DNA of 64,000 nucleotides from Streptomyces musisoli (lineage in GTDB: Bacteria > Actinomycetota > Actinomycetes > Streptomycetales > Streptomycetaceae): the NCBI RefSeq assembly GCF_016741855.1, contig NZ_JAERRH010000008.1, forward strand, positions 310,001-374,000, in the 5' to 3' direction. The position numbers and the translations under genes are program-made. The notes beneath the pieces are model-generated. The model was not told the DNA's origin. It saw nothing but the letters and a program-made list of their open reading frames with translations, and did no database searches. Positions 56,791-64,000 of this stretch are shown piece by piece. Position 1 is the stretch's first letter. Each line of letters begins with the position of its first letter.

Positions 56791-59010
56791 ATGCTTGGAT
56801 CGACCCACGGCACCCTCACCACCGATTCCCGCCGGGCCCTGGTCATCGCCTGCGGCGAGCAGCGGCCCGGCCCCGCCGTGCACGACCGGGTGGCGGACCT
56901 CGATGTCGGCGGGCGCCCGCTCCACGCGGACGTCCCGGACCTGACCAGGTTCTTCCGGCCGGCGTCCGTCGCCGTGATCGGCGCCTCCGACGCCGAGGGG
57001 CGGCCCAACACCGGGATCACGAGGCAGCTGCTCGACTGGGCCGGGCGGGTCGGGGCGCGGGTGCACCCGGTGCACCCGACCCGGCCGTCCGTCTTCGGCC
57101 TGCCCTGCGCGGCCTCCGTCGCCGAGCTGCCCGAACAGGTCGACCTGGCGGTGCTGCTGGTGGCCGACCCGCTCCCCGTGGTCGAGGAACTCGCCGACTC
57201 GAAGGTGAAGTTCGCGGTCGCCTTCGCCTCCGGGTTCGCCGAGACCGGGGAGGCGGGCGCCGAGGCCCAGGAGCGGCTGGCCGAGGCGGTCCGGCGCTCG
57301 GGGCTGCGGCTGCTCGGCCCGAACACCAACCTCAACGCCTTCGAACGGTTCCGGGAGGACCTGTCCGGGCCGGCCATCGCGCTGATCACCCAGTCCGGGC
57401 ACCAGGGACGGCCCGTCTTCGCCCTCCAGGAGCTGGGCATCCGGCTCTCGCACTGGGCACCCACCGGCAACGAGGCCGACCTGGAGACCGCCGACTTCCT
57501 CTCCTGGTTCGCGGAACAGCCCGAGGTCGGTGCCATCGCCTGCTACATCGAGGGGCTCAAGGACGGCCGCGCCTTCCTGCTGGCCGCCGACCGCGCCGCC
57601 CGCCGCAAGGTGCCGGTGGTCGCCGTGAAGGTGGGCCGCACCGAGACCGGCGCCCGCACGGCTGCCTCGCACACCGGCAAGCTCACCGGCGCCGACGACG
57701 TGGCGGACGCGGCCATGCGGCAGTACGGCGTGATCCGCGTCGACGCCCTGGACGAACTCCAGGACACGGCCGCCCTGCTGGCGCGGGCCAGGCCGCCCCT
57801 GGCCGAGGGGGTGGCCGTCTGCTCCATCTCGGGCGGCACGGGTGCGCACGTCGCCGACCTGGCCACCGCGGCCGGGCTCCGGCTGCCGAGGCTGTCACCG
57901 GCCAAGCAGGCCGAGCTGCACCAGTGGATACCGGAGTACCTGAGCGTGGCCAACCCGGTGGACAACGGCGGCCATCCGGTCGGCGACCGGCGCGGCCGGA
58001 AGATCATCGACGCGATCCTCGCCGACCCGGACGTGGGCGTGCTCCTCTGCCCGGTCACCGGCCCCTTCCCGCCGCTCAGCGACCGGCTCGTCCAGGACCT
58101 GGTCGAGGCCGCCGAGGAGACGGACAAGCTGGTGTGCGTGGTGTGGGGCTCGCCGGCCGGCACCGAGCGGGCGTACCGGGAGGTGCTGCTCGGCTCCTCC
58201 CGCGTGGCCACCTTCCGGACCGTCGGCAACTGCCTGACGGCGATCCGCGCCTGGCTGGACCACCACCGCTTCGTGGCCGGCTACCGCTCCCCCTTCGACG
58301 CGGCCCCGCGCACCCCGTCCCCCTCCTTCCGCAAGGCCGAGGCGCTGATGCAGCCCGGCAAGCAGCTCAGCGAGCACGCGGCCAAGCAGCTGCTGCGGGC
58401 GTACGGCATCCGGGTGCCGCGCGAGCAGCTGGTGACCAGCGCGGCGGCGGCCGTGCGGGCGGCCGGGCAGGTGGGCTACCCCGTGGTGATGAAGGCGTCC
58501 GGCGCGCAGATCGCCCACAAGACCGAACTGGGCCTGGTGAAGATCGGCCTGACCTCGGCGAGCCAGGTCCGGGACGCGTACCGTGAGCTGACCGACATCG
58601 CCCGTTACGAGGGCGTCGGGCTGGACGGCGTCCTGGTCTGCCAGATGGTCGAGCAGGGCGTGGAGATGGTGGTGGGCGCCGGCCACGACGACCTCTTCGG
58701 GCCGACGGTGACGGTCGGGCTCGGCGGAGTGCTGGTGGAGGTGCTGCGCGACGCGGCGGTCCGCGTCCCGCCGTTCGGCGAGGACCAGGCCCGCGCCATG
58801 CTCGGCGAACTCCGCGGCCGCGCCCTGCTGGACGGGGTCCGGGGCCGCCCGCCGGCCGATGTGGACGCGCTGGTCGAGGTGGTCCTGCGGGTCCAGCGCA
58901 TGGCGCTCGAACTGGGCTCGCACCTCGCCGAGCTGGACATAAACCCGCTGATGGTGCTGCCCCGGGGGCAGGGCGCGGTGGCGCTGGACGCCCTGGTGGT
59001 GTGCCGATGA
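56791..59010 (+). CDS. ADP-forming acyl-CoA synthetase (acetate--CoA ligase family)
   Basis: I use ATG 56791, downstream of AGGAGG; a GTG at 56761 is also in frame but has no ribosome site. The 739-residue protein is a fused alpha-beta enzyme: a CoA-binding domain (FRPASVAVIGASDAEGRPNT), a ligase segment with TQSGHQG and the probable phospho-histidine loop AASHTGKLTGAD, and a C-terminal ATP-grasp domain (YPVVMKASGAQIAHKTELG, VELDINPL-type ending). It links an acid to CoA with ATP cleavage to ADP and phosphate, or runs in reverse to conserve energy. It is coupled to the enoyl-CoA hydratase gene (ATGA overlap) and controlled by O9/O10. Confidence 0.88.
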   Translation: MLGSTHGTLTTDSRRALVIACGEQRPGPAVHDRVADLDVGGRPLHADVPDLTRFFRPASVAVIGASDAEGRPNTGITRQLLDWAGRVGARVHPVHPTRPSVFGLPCAASVAELPEQVDLAVLLVADPLPVVEELADSKVKFAVAFASGFAETGEAGAEAQERLAEAVRRSGLRLLGPNTNLNAFERFREDLSGPAIALITQSGHQGRPVFALQELGIRLSHWAPTGNEADLETADFLSWFAEQPEVGAIACYIEGLKDGRAFLLAADRAARRKVPVVAVKVGRTETGARTAASHTGKLTGADDVADAAMRQYGVIRVDALDELQDTAALLARARPPLAEGVAVCSISGGTGAHVADLATAAGLRLPRLSPAKQAELHQWIPEYLSVANPVDNGGHPVGDRRGRKIIDAILADPDVGVLLCPVTGPFPPLSDRLVQDLVEAAEETDKLVCVVWGSPAGTERAYREVLLGSSRVATFRTVGNCLTAIRAWLDHHRFVAGYRSPFDAAPRTPSPSFRKAEALMQPGKQLSEHAAKQLLRAYGIRVPREQLVTSAAAAVRAAGQVGYPVVMKASGAQIAHKTELGLVKIGLTSASQVRDAYRELTDIARYEGVGLDGVLVCQMVEQGVEMVVGAGHDDLFGPTVTVGLGGVLVEVLRDAAVRVPPFGEDQARAMLGELRGRALLDGVRGRPPADVDALVEVVLRVQRMALELGSHLAELDINPLMVLPRGQGAVALDALVVCR

Positions 59011-59792
59011 CGGACGTCCGCCACGAGGTCCGCGACCAGGTCGCGCACGTCACCCTGAACCGCCCGGAATCGCTCAACGCCCTCACCCCCGCCATGCGGG
59101 ACCGGGTCGTCGAGCTGCTGGCGCAGGCGTCCGCCGACCCCGCCGTACGGGCGGTCGTCCTGACCGGGTCCGGGCGCGGGTTCTGCGCGGGGGCCGATCT
59201 GCGCGCGGGCCCGGGAACCGGCGAGCGGATCGCGGGGGACGTGGCGCGCGTCCTGCGCCTCGGCGCCCAGCGCCTGATCGCGGCCGTCCTGGACTGCGAG
59301 AAGCCGGTCCTGGCCGCCGTGAACGGCACGGCGGCCGGCCTGGGCGCGCACCTGGCCTTCGCCTGCGACCTGGTCCTGGCCGCCGAATCGGCCCGATTCA
59401 TCGAGGTGTTCGTCCGCCGCGGCCTGGTCCCGGACGGCGGCGGCGCCTATCTCCTCCCCCGGCTCATCGGCCCCCGGCGGGCGAAGGAGCTGATGTTCTT
59501 CGGCGACGCGGTGCCGGCGGCGGAGGCGGAACGCCTGGGCCTGGTCAACCGGGTCGTCCCGGACGCCGAGCTGGAGAAGACGTCCCACACGTGGGCAGGC
59601 CGCCTGGCCTCCGGTCCGACGAGGTCCCTCGCCCTGACCAAGCACCTGGTGAACGCGTCCCTCGACGGCGACCGCGCGGCCGCCTTCGCCGCGGAGTCCT
59701 GGGCCCAGGAGATCAACATGACGACGGAGGACGCCCGGGAGGGCCTGACGGCCTTCGCGGAACGCAGGGAACCGGAATTCCGGGGGCGGTGA
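59007..59792 (+). CDS. Enoyl-CoA hydratase
   Basis: The ATG at 59007 overlaps the stop of the synthetase gene. The 261-residue crotonase has QVAHVTLNRPESLNALTPAM, the oxyanion-hole segments GFCAGADLR and NGTAAGLGAHLAFACDLVLA, and FIEVFVRRGLVPDGGGAYLL. The Glu in FIEVF is at a position used by PaaG-type isomerases. It probably hydrates or isomerises an unsaturated acyl-CoA made in the same pathway. Confidence 0.88.
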   Translation: MTDVRHEVRDQVAHVTLNRPESLNALTPAMRDRVVELLAQASADPAVRAVVLTGSGRGFCAGADLRAGPGTGERIAGDVARVLRLGAQRLIAAVLDCEKPVLAAVNGTAAGLGAHLAFACDLVLAAESARFIEVFVRRGLVPDGGGAYLLPRLIGPRRAKELMFFGDAVPAAEAERLGLVNRVVPDAELEKTSHTWAGRLASGPTRSLALTKHLVNASLDGDRAAAFAAESWAQEINMTTEDAREGLTAFAERREPEFRGR

Positions 59793-59812
59793 GCCCTGCC
59801 CGGCCCTTCCTA

Positions 59813-59829
59813 TCTGATGCTTCGTCAGT
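59813..59829. promoter_or_regulatory. Operator palindrome O11 (TCTGATG-CTT-CGTCAGT)
   Basis: It lies 15 bp upstream of the flavin reductase start, in the 52-base gap after the hydratase gene. Two deviations from the perfect arms. Its presence shows that the reductase has its own regulated promoter. Confidence 0.7.
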
Positions 59830-59844
59830 TTCAATGGAAGGGTG

Positions 59845-60441
59845 ATGGGACACGCAGGAGCGGCGGCCTTCGCCGTGCGGTATCTGGGGAACGGGCCCGT
59901 GGAGGCCCTGCCGCGGCCCGAATTGCGGTGCGTGCGGGAGGACGAGCGGGCGCCGGTGGGGCCGGCGGAGTTCCGGCGGGTGCTGGGTAACTTCGCCAGC
60001 GGCGTCACCGTGATCACGGCGCCCGGCGCCGAGGGGGAGCCGGGACCCGCCGGGTTCGCCTGCCAGTCCTTCGCCTCCCTCTCCCTCGAACCGCCCCTGG
60101 TGTGCTTCATGGTGGGGCGCACGTCCACGACCTGGCCGCGCATCGCCCGCGCCGGCGTCTTCTGCGTCAACGTACTCGGCGCCGGCCAGGCCGGGCTGTG
60201 CCGGGCCTTCGCGGTGAGCGGCGCGGACAAGTTCGCGGGGGTGGCGTACGACCCCGCGCCCGTCTCCGGATCACCGCGGCTCTCCGGCGCCGCCGCCTGG
60301 ATCGACTGCACCGTCCACGCCGTGCACACCGGAGGCGACCACCTCATCGTCGTCGGACGGGTGGACGCCCTCGGTGCGGACGGACCTCAGGAGCCGCTGC
60401 TCTTCCACCGGGGCCGCTTCGCCCGGCTCGCCGGCGACTGA
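59845..60441 (+). CDS. Flavin reductase-like protein (HpaC/HsaB type)
   Basis: The ~198-residue protein has the FMN-binding split-barrel pattern: FRRVLGNFASGVTVITAPGA, GFACQSFASLSLEPPLVCFM, then FCVNVLGAGQAGLCRAFAVS and HLIVVGRVDAL. These enzymes supply reduced FMN to two-component monooxygenases. The LLM monooxygenase at 30694-31812, under the same operator, is a plausible partner. The start may be GTG 59842 or ATG 59845; the ribosome site (GGAAGG) is unusually close. Confidence 0.85.
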   Translation: MGHAGAAAFAVRYLGNGPVEALPRPELRCVREDERAPVGPAEFRRVLGNFASGVTVITAPGAEGEPGPAGFACQSFASLSLEPPLVCFMVGRTSTTWPRIARAGVFCVNVLGAGQAGLCRAFAVSGADKFAGVAYDPAPVSGSPRLSGAAAWIDCTVHAVHTGGDHLIVVGRVDALGADGPQEPLLFHRGRFARLAGD

Positions 60442-60447
60442 CCCCCT

Positions 60448-61755
60448 TCAGGACACGGCGGGCGCGAGGACGGCCGGGGTGGTGCGCCGGATGACCAGGG
60501 ACATCAGCGCCGCCGCCGCGCACAGCGTGCCGGAGGCGTACCAGACGACGTCGTAGGAGCCGAAGACGTCCCGGGCGACTCCGCCGAGGTAGGCGACGAC
60601 GGCCGCGCCGACCTGGTGGGAGGCGAGCACCCAGCCGAAGACGATGGCACTGTCCTCACCGAACTGCTCGCGGCACAGTGCCAGGGTGGGCGGCACGGTG
60701 GCCACCCAGTCGAGGCCGTAGAAGACGATGAAGAACAGCATCGGCGGGTGGACGGCGGGGCCCAGCAGCATCGGCAGGAACAGCAGGGACATGCCGCGCA
60801 GGGCGTAGTAGACGGCGAGCAGGCGGCGCGGTTCGAAGCGGTCGGTGAACCAGCCGGAGGCGATCGTGCCGACGACGTCGAAGACACCGATCACCGCGAG
60901 CAGCGAGGCCGCCGTCGTCACGGGCATGCCGTGGTCGTGCTCGGCGGGCACGAAGTGGGTCTGCACCAGGCCGTTGGTGGAGGCGCCGCAGATCGCGAAG
61001 GTGCCGGCGAGCAGCCAGAAGGTGCCCGTGCGGACGGAGGAGGAGAGGATGGCCAGCGTGCGGCGGGCGGCGCCGGTGACGGGCGGCGGCTTGGGCACGA
61101 ACTCCCGCGCCCCGTACGGCTTCGCGCCCACGTCGGCCGGGTGGTCGCGCAGCAGGAGCCAGACGAGCGGGACGACGGCCAGCGCGGTCAGGGCGACCGT
61201 GACCGCGGCGGGACGCCACCCGTGCCGGTCGACGACCCAGGACAGCAGCGGCAGGAAGATCAGCTGGCCGGAGGCGGAGGCCGCGGTCAGGATGCCGCTG
61301 ACCAGGCCGCGCCGCTCGGTGAACCAGCGGTTGGTGACCGTCGCGGCGAACGCCAGCGCCATGGAACCGGTGCCGAGCCCCACCAGCAGGCCCCAGCACA
61401 GCAGCAGCTGCCAGGCCGCCGTCATCCACACGGTCAGGCCGGAGCCGAGCGCGATCACGGTGAGCGCGGCGGCCACCACCCGGCGGATGCCGAAGCGGTC
61501 CATCAGCGCGGCGGCGAACGGCGCGGTGAGGCCGTAGAGCGCGAGGTTGATGGAGACGGCCGCGCCGATCGTGCCGCGCGACCAGCCGAACTCCTGGTGC
61601 AGCGGGTCGATGAACAGGCCGGGCAGGGAGCGGAAGGCCGCCGCGCCGGTGATCGTGACGAACGTGACGGCGGCGACGAACCAGGCGCGGTGCACACGGT
61701 GGCGCCGGCCGGGCGGGGCCTGGACGGGGGCTGCGGCTGAGGTTCCTTGGGTCAC
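60448..61755 (-). CDS. MFS transporter (monocarboxylate/oxalate-formate antiporter-like)
   Basis: I chose GTG 61755, preceded by GAGGGAC; an ATG at 61788 is possible. The ~435-residue product has twelve hydrophobic segments, with FIDPLHQEFGWSRGTIGAAV after the first helix and ALMDRFGIRRV between helices 2 and 3. The Gln-Glu-Phe-Gly-Trp-Ser pattern is typical of MFS carriers of the monocarboxylate/antiporter group. It could carry an organic acid, perhaps related to the adjoining catabolic genes, but no catabolic operator precedes it. It is divergent from a GlxA-type regulator. Confidence 0.82.
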   Translation of the reverse strand: MTQGTSAAAPVQAPPGRRHRVHRAWFVAAVTFVTITGAAAFRSLPGLFIDPLHQEFGWSRGTIGAAVSINLALYGLTAPFAAALMDRFGIRRVVAAALTVIALGSGLTVWMTAAWQLLLCWGLLVGLGTGSMALAFAATVTNRWFTERRGLVSGILTAASASGQLIFLPLLSWVVDRHGWRPAAVTVALTALAVVPLVWLLLRDHPADVGAKPYGAREFVPKPPPVTGAARRTLAILSSSVRTGTFWLLAGTFAICGASTNGLVQTHFVPAEHDHGMPVTTAASLLAVIGVFDVVGTIASGWFTDRFEPRRLLAVYYALRGMSLLFLPMLLGPAVHPPMLFFIVFYGLDWVATVPPTLALCREQFGEDSAIVFGWVLASHQVGAAVVAYLGGVARDVFGSYDVVWYASGTLCAAAALMSLVIRRTTPAVLAPAVS

Positions 61756-61826
61756 GTCCCTCAGCCTCCACTCCGCATGCCCGTGCATCGAGTGGCCCGG
61801 AAGTCAGCCTTCGCTAGGATCGGGCC

Positions 61827-62852
61827 ATGACGAGCGCAGGGGAATTCCGGCCGCACCGGGTCGCCGTCCTCGCCCTGGACGGTCTGCTGCCCTTCGAGCT
61901 GGGCATACCGCACCGCATCTTCGGCCGGCCGAAGGACGCGCAGGGCCGGTTGCTGTACGAGGTGGTGACCTGCTCGGTACGGCCGCCGGGCCTGGTCGAG
62001 ACGGACGCCGACTTCGCCGTGCACGTCGCCCACGGCCCCGAGGCGCTGGCCACGGCGGACACGGTGATCGTGCCGGCGTCGTACGAAGCCGGCCCGCTCT
62101 ACGACGAGGGCCGGCTCACCGACGAGCTGGCCGCCGCCCTCGCCCTCATCCGCCCCGGCACCCGGCTCGCCTCCATCTGCACCGGCGTCTACGTCCTCGC
62201 CGCCGCCGGCCGCCTGGACGGCCGCCCGGCGACCACCCACTGGGCCGACGCCGAACGCTTCCAGCGGATGTTCCCGAAGGTCAGGGTGGACGCGGACGTG
62301 CTGTTCATCGACGACGGAGACGTGCTGACCTCGGCCGGTGTCGCCGCCGGCATCGACCTGTGCCTGCATATGGTGCGCCGCGACTTCGGTACGGCCGCCG
62401 CCAACGACGTGGCCCGCCGCACGGTCGTACCGCCCCACCGCGACGGCGGCCAGGCCCAGTACATCCACCGCCCGGTCCCCGACCCCCAGCTGGCCACGAC
62501 GACCGCCGCCCGCGCCTGGGCACTGGGCCGGCTGCACGAGCCGATCCAGCTGCGGGACATGGCCGAGCAGGAGGCCATGTCGGTGCGCACCTTCACCCGC
62601 CGCTTCCGCGAGGAGACCGGCATCAGTCCCGGCCAGTGGCTCACCCAGCAGCGCGTGGAGCGCGCCCGGCAGCTGCTGGAGTCCACCGGACTGTCGATGG
62701 ATCAGGTGGCCCGGGAGTCGGGCTTCGGCACGGCCCAGTCGATGCGCCAGCACCTACAGGCGGCGCTCGGGGTCACGCCCACCGCGTACCGGCGCACCTT
62801 CCGGGCCGGCGGCGGCGCCGAGCGCGGCGGTGACGTCGGCGTCCCGCGCTGA
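61827..62852 (+). CDS. GlxA-family regulator (DJ-1/PfpI domain plus AraC helix-turn-helix)
   Basis: Residues ~8-185 form a DJ-1/PfpI-like domain (VAVLALDGLLPFELGIPHRI, ASICTGVYVLAAAGRLDGRP, THWADAERFQRMFPKV). Residues ~225-325 carry two AraC helix-turn-helix motifs (LRDMAEQEAMSVRTFTRRFR, MDQVARESGFGTAQSMRQHL). Such regulators activate neighbouring genes in response to a small molecule. The divergent MFS gene, 71 bases away, is the obvious target. Its 3' end overlaps the convergent MFS gene by ~99 bases. Confidence 0.9.
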   Translation: MTSAGEFRPHRVAVLALDGLLPFELGIPHRIFGRPKDAQGRLLYEVVTCSVRPPGLVETDADFAVHVAHGPEALATADTVIVPASYEAGPLYDEGRLTDELAAALALIRPGTRLASICTGVYVLAAAGRLDGRPATTHWADAERFQRMFPKVRVDADVLFIDDGDVLTSAGVAAGIDLCLHMVRRDFGTAAANDVARRTVVPPHRDGGQAQYIHRPVPDPQLATTTAARAWALGRLHEPIQLRDMAEQEAMSVRTFTRRFREETGISPGQWLTQQRVERARQLLESTGLSMDQVARESGFGTAQSMRQHLQAALGVTPTAYRRTFRAGGGAERGGDVGVPR

Positions 62853-64000
62853 CCGGCCGGCGCGTATCTCGCCCCACCAGCCGACCGACGTCAGCAGCAG
62901 GGTCAGGGCCACGCCCGCGAGGATCGCCGTCGACGGCGCGGCGTGCGGCAGCAGGGCACCGGCGAGGGAGCCCGTCGCCGCGTACCCGGCGCCGACGGCG
63001 GCGTACATGACGGAGTAGCCGGCGGCCAGGGCGTGCGGCGGGAGCACCTCGCGCAGGGACAGGTTGCGGGTGAGCATCGCGCCCGACTGGAGCAGCCCGG
63101 CCAAGGCCAGCGCCGCCGCCATGCCGGGCGCCGCGGGTATCAGGGCGACCAGCGTCACCGCGGCCGACATCCCCGCCATCAGGACCAGGCTGCGGGTGCT
63201 CAGCCGGCCCGGCCAGGACCGCAGGCCGTACAGGAAGGCCCCGACGGCGGAGGCCACCGACATCGCCGTGAGCAGCGGGCCCGCCCAGCCCACGCCGATG
63301 CCACGCTGTTCGAGCAGGGCGGGCAGGACGAGTTCGGCGAGAGCCAGCAACGACAGGCTCGCGGCGCCCGTGACGTACACCGGCCAGGCGCGGGCGAGCA
63401 CCCGGAGCTTCGAGGCATCCTGCCCGTCCTGCCCGGCCCGGTCGTCCGCCGCCCAGCCGGCCGGCAGGGACCACAGCCCCACGACGGACGACGCCATCAG
63501 GGTGGCTTCGAGCAGCAGCGGAAAGCGAGGGCCGACGCCCAGGGCGAGGCCGGTGACGGCGGCCGGGGAGACGGCCCAGACGCCGAACGTGAGCATCGAC
63601 TCGACGGACAGCGCCTGGGTCGCCGCGCGCCCCGGCACCAGGGAGGTGAGCAGCGCCCGCAGCCCGCCGGGGGCCGCGGCGGGACCGGCTCCGGCGAGGA
63701 AGGCGAGCGCGGCGAGCACCGGGGCGGGCGCGCCGGGGAACGCGCCGAGGCCGGTGAAGCCGGCGGTGCCCGCGACGAGACCGGCGGCCAGGTGCGGGCG
63801 GGCCCGCCCGGGGTCCAGGCGCATGCCGAGCACCGGAGCGCCGGCGATCTCCCCGATGACGTAGGCGGCGGCGAGGGCCGCGCCCAGGGAGTACCCGCCG
63901 GGGCGCTCACGGACCAGGAAGACCAGGGCCAGCGGGGCCATGGCCACCGGCATACGGGCGCCGACGGCCACCAGGGCCCAGGTCAGGACCCGCCGGGAAA
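62754..64000 (-). CDS. MFS transporter, N-terminus beyond the window edge
   Basis: The frame is open to the right edge (RRVLTWALVAVGARMPVAMA), so the true start lies outside. The visible ~415 residues contain about eleven to twelve hydrophobic segments (MPVAMAPLALVFLV, ALAAAYVIGEIAGAPVLGMR, LLLTSVGWWGEIRAG). This is the pattern of Streptomyces MFS efflux or sugar-type permeases. The C-terminal ~40 residues are hydrophilic and encoded opposite the end of the GlxA-type gene. The substrate is unknown. Confidence 0.8.
   Translation of the reverse strand, partial: SRRVLTWALVAVGARMPVAMAPLALVFLVRERPGGYSLGAALAAAYVIGEIAGAPVLGMRLDPGRARPHLAAGLVAGTAGFTGLGAFPGAPAPVLAALAFLAGAGPAAAPGGLRALLTSLVPGRAATQALSVESMLTFGVWAVSPAAVTGLALGVGPRFPLLLEATLMASSVVGLWSLPAGWAADDRAGQDGQDASKLRVLARAWPVYVTGAASLSLLALAELVLPALLEQRGIGVGWAGPLLTAMSVASAVGAFLYGLRSWPGRLSTRSLVLMAGMSAAVTLVALIPAAPGMAAALALAGLLQSGAMLTRNLSLREVLPPHALAAGYSVMYAAVGAGYAATGSLAGALLPHAAPSTAILAGVALTLLLTSVGWWGEIRAGRSARDADVTAALGAAAGPEGAPVRGGRDPERRL

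Noticed and set aside
26866..60441. Calling the catabolic block a KstR/KstR2 steroid regulon
   Set aside because: The operator differs from both known motifs, and hallmark ring-cleavage enzymes and mce uptake genes are absent from the window.
1..64000. tRNA or rRNA genes, insertion sequences, integrases, or PKS/NRPS genes
   Set aside because: I found no tRNA-like cloverleaf, rRNA stretch, transposase-like or integrase-like ORF, or modular synthase sequence.

Overview
The window is chromosomal DNA of a Streptomyces (very high GC, GTG/ATG starts behind GGAGG-type ribosome sites, frequent ATGA/GTGA gene overlaps). Three markers place it at the afs locus of the genus. These are an AfsR-type regulator followed by the 63-residue AfsS with its LDNHAP repeats, the eukaryotic-type Ser/Thr kinase AfsK with a C-terminal beta-propeller, and the bifunctional FO synthase FbiC. 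Gene identities rest on reading the translations; no database search was possible.

Layout. 0.2-6.5 kb: XRE regulator (cut by the left edge), GPP34-like protein, a D,D-carboxypeptidase with a huge low-complexity N-terminus, and a polytopic membrane protein. 6.5-10 kb: an unrecognised protein divergent from an SDR, then a sodium:solute symporter. 10-15.5 kb: small accessory genes: DUF1877, ADP-ribosylglycohydrolase, a decayed toxin/antitoxin-like pair, an XRE/DUF397 pair, DUF2165, and an L,D-transpeptidase-like protein without its cysteine. 15.5-19 kb: FbiC with an F420-type LLM enzyme. 19-23 kb: PHP hydrolase, PadR regulator, membrane protein, carotenoid oxygenase. 23.4-26.7 kb: a four-gene operon with a WXG100-like protein, a papain-like peptidase, a chagasin-like lipoprotein and a small unknown. 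26.8-34.9 kb: oxidative catabolism (FDOR, ALDH, D-aminoacylase-like hydrolase, two LLM enzymes, SDR, amidohydrolase). 35-38.5 kb: afsR-afsS. 38.7-43.8 kb: a frameshifted endonuclease-domain gene and a FadD3-like/Ltp2-like/DUF35/hydratase block. 44.5-48.6 kb: afsK, a kbpA-like gene, a TetR gene. 48.6-60.4 kb: Lrp/LysE pair, then more CoA-pathway genes (acyl-CoA dehydrogenase, second Ltp2-like/DUF35 set, DoxX-like, flavoprotein monooxygenase with an internal stop, ADP-forming acyl-CoA synthetase, enoyl-CoA hydratase, flavin reductase). 60.4-64 kb: two MFS exporters around a GlxA-type regulator.

The strongest organising signal is a 17-bp palindrome, TCTGACG-N3-CGTCAGA. It is found 11 times, in eight intergenic regions, always within about 45 bp of a start codon and almost only in front of the CoA/flavin/SDR-type catabolic genes. 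It ties roughly 20 genes in separate blocks between 6.6 and 60.4 kb into one apparent TetR-type regulon. The regulon interleaves with, but has no such site in front of, the afsK-afsR-afsS antibiotic-control genes. Enzyme content (FadD3-like ligase, two Ltp2-like/DUF35 sets, LLM monooxygenase plus flavin reductase, F420-type enzymes beside FbiC) suggests breakdown of a cyclic or terpenoid/steroid-like acid through CoA esters; the substrate is unknown.

A second candidate system is the operon at 23.4-26.7 kb, which pairs a putative secreted papain-like peptidase with a lipoprotein resembling chagasin-type peptidase inhibitors. The window also shows much small-scale decay and repetition: a frameshifted toxin, a frameshifted endonuclease gene, an amber codon in a monooxygenase, and tandem echoes of gene 3' ends downstream of three stop codons.
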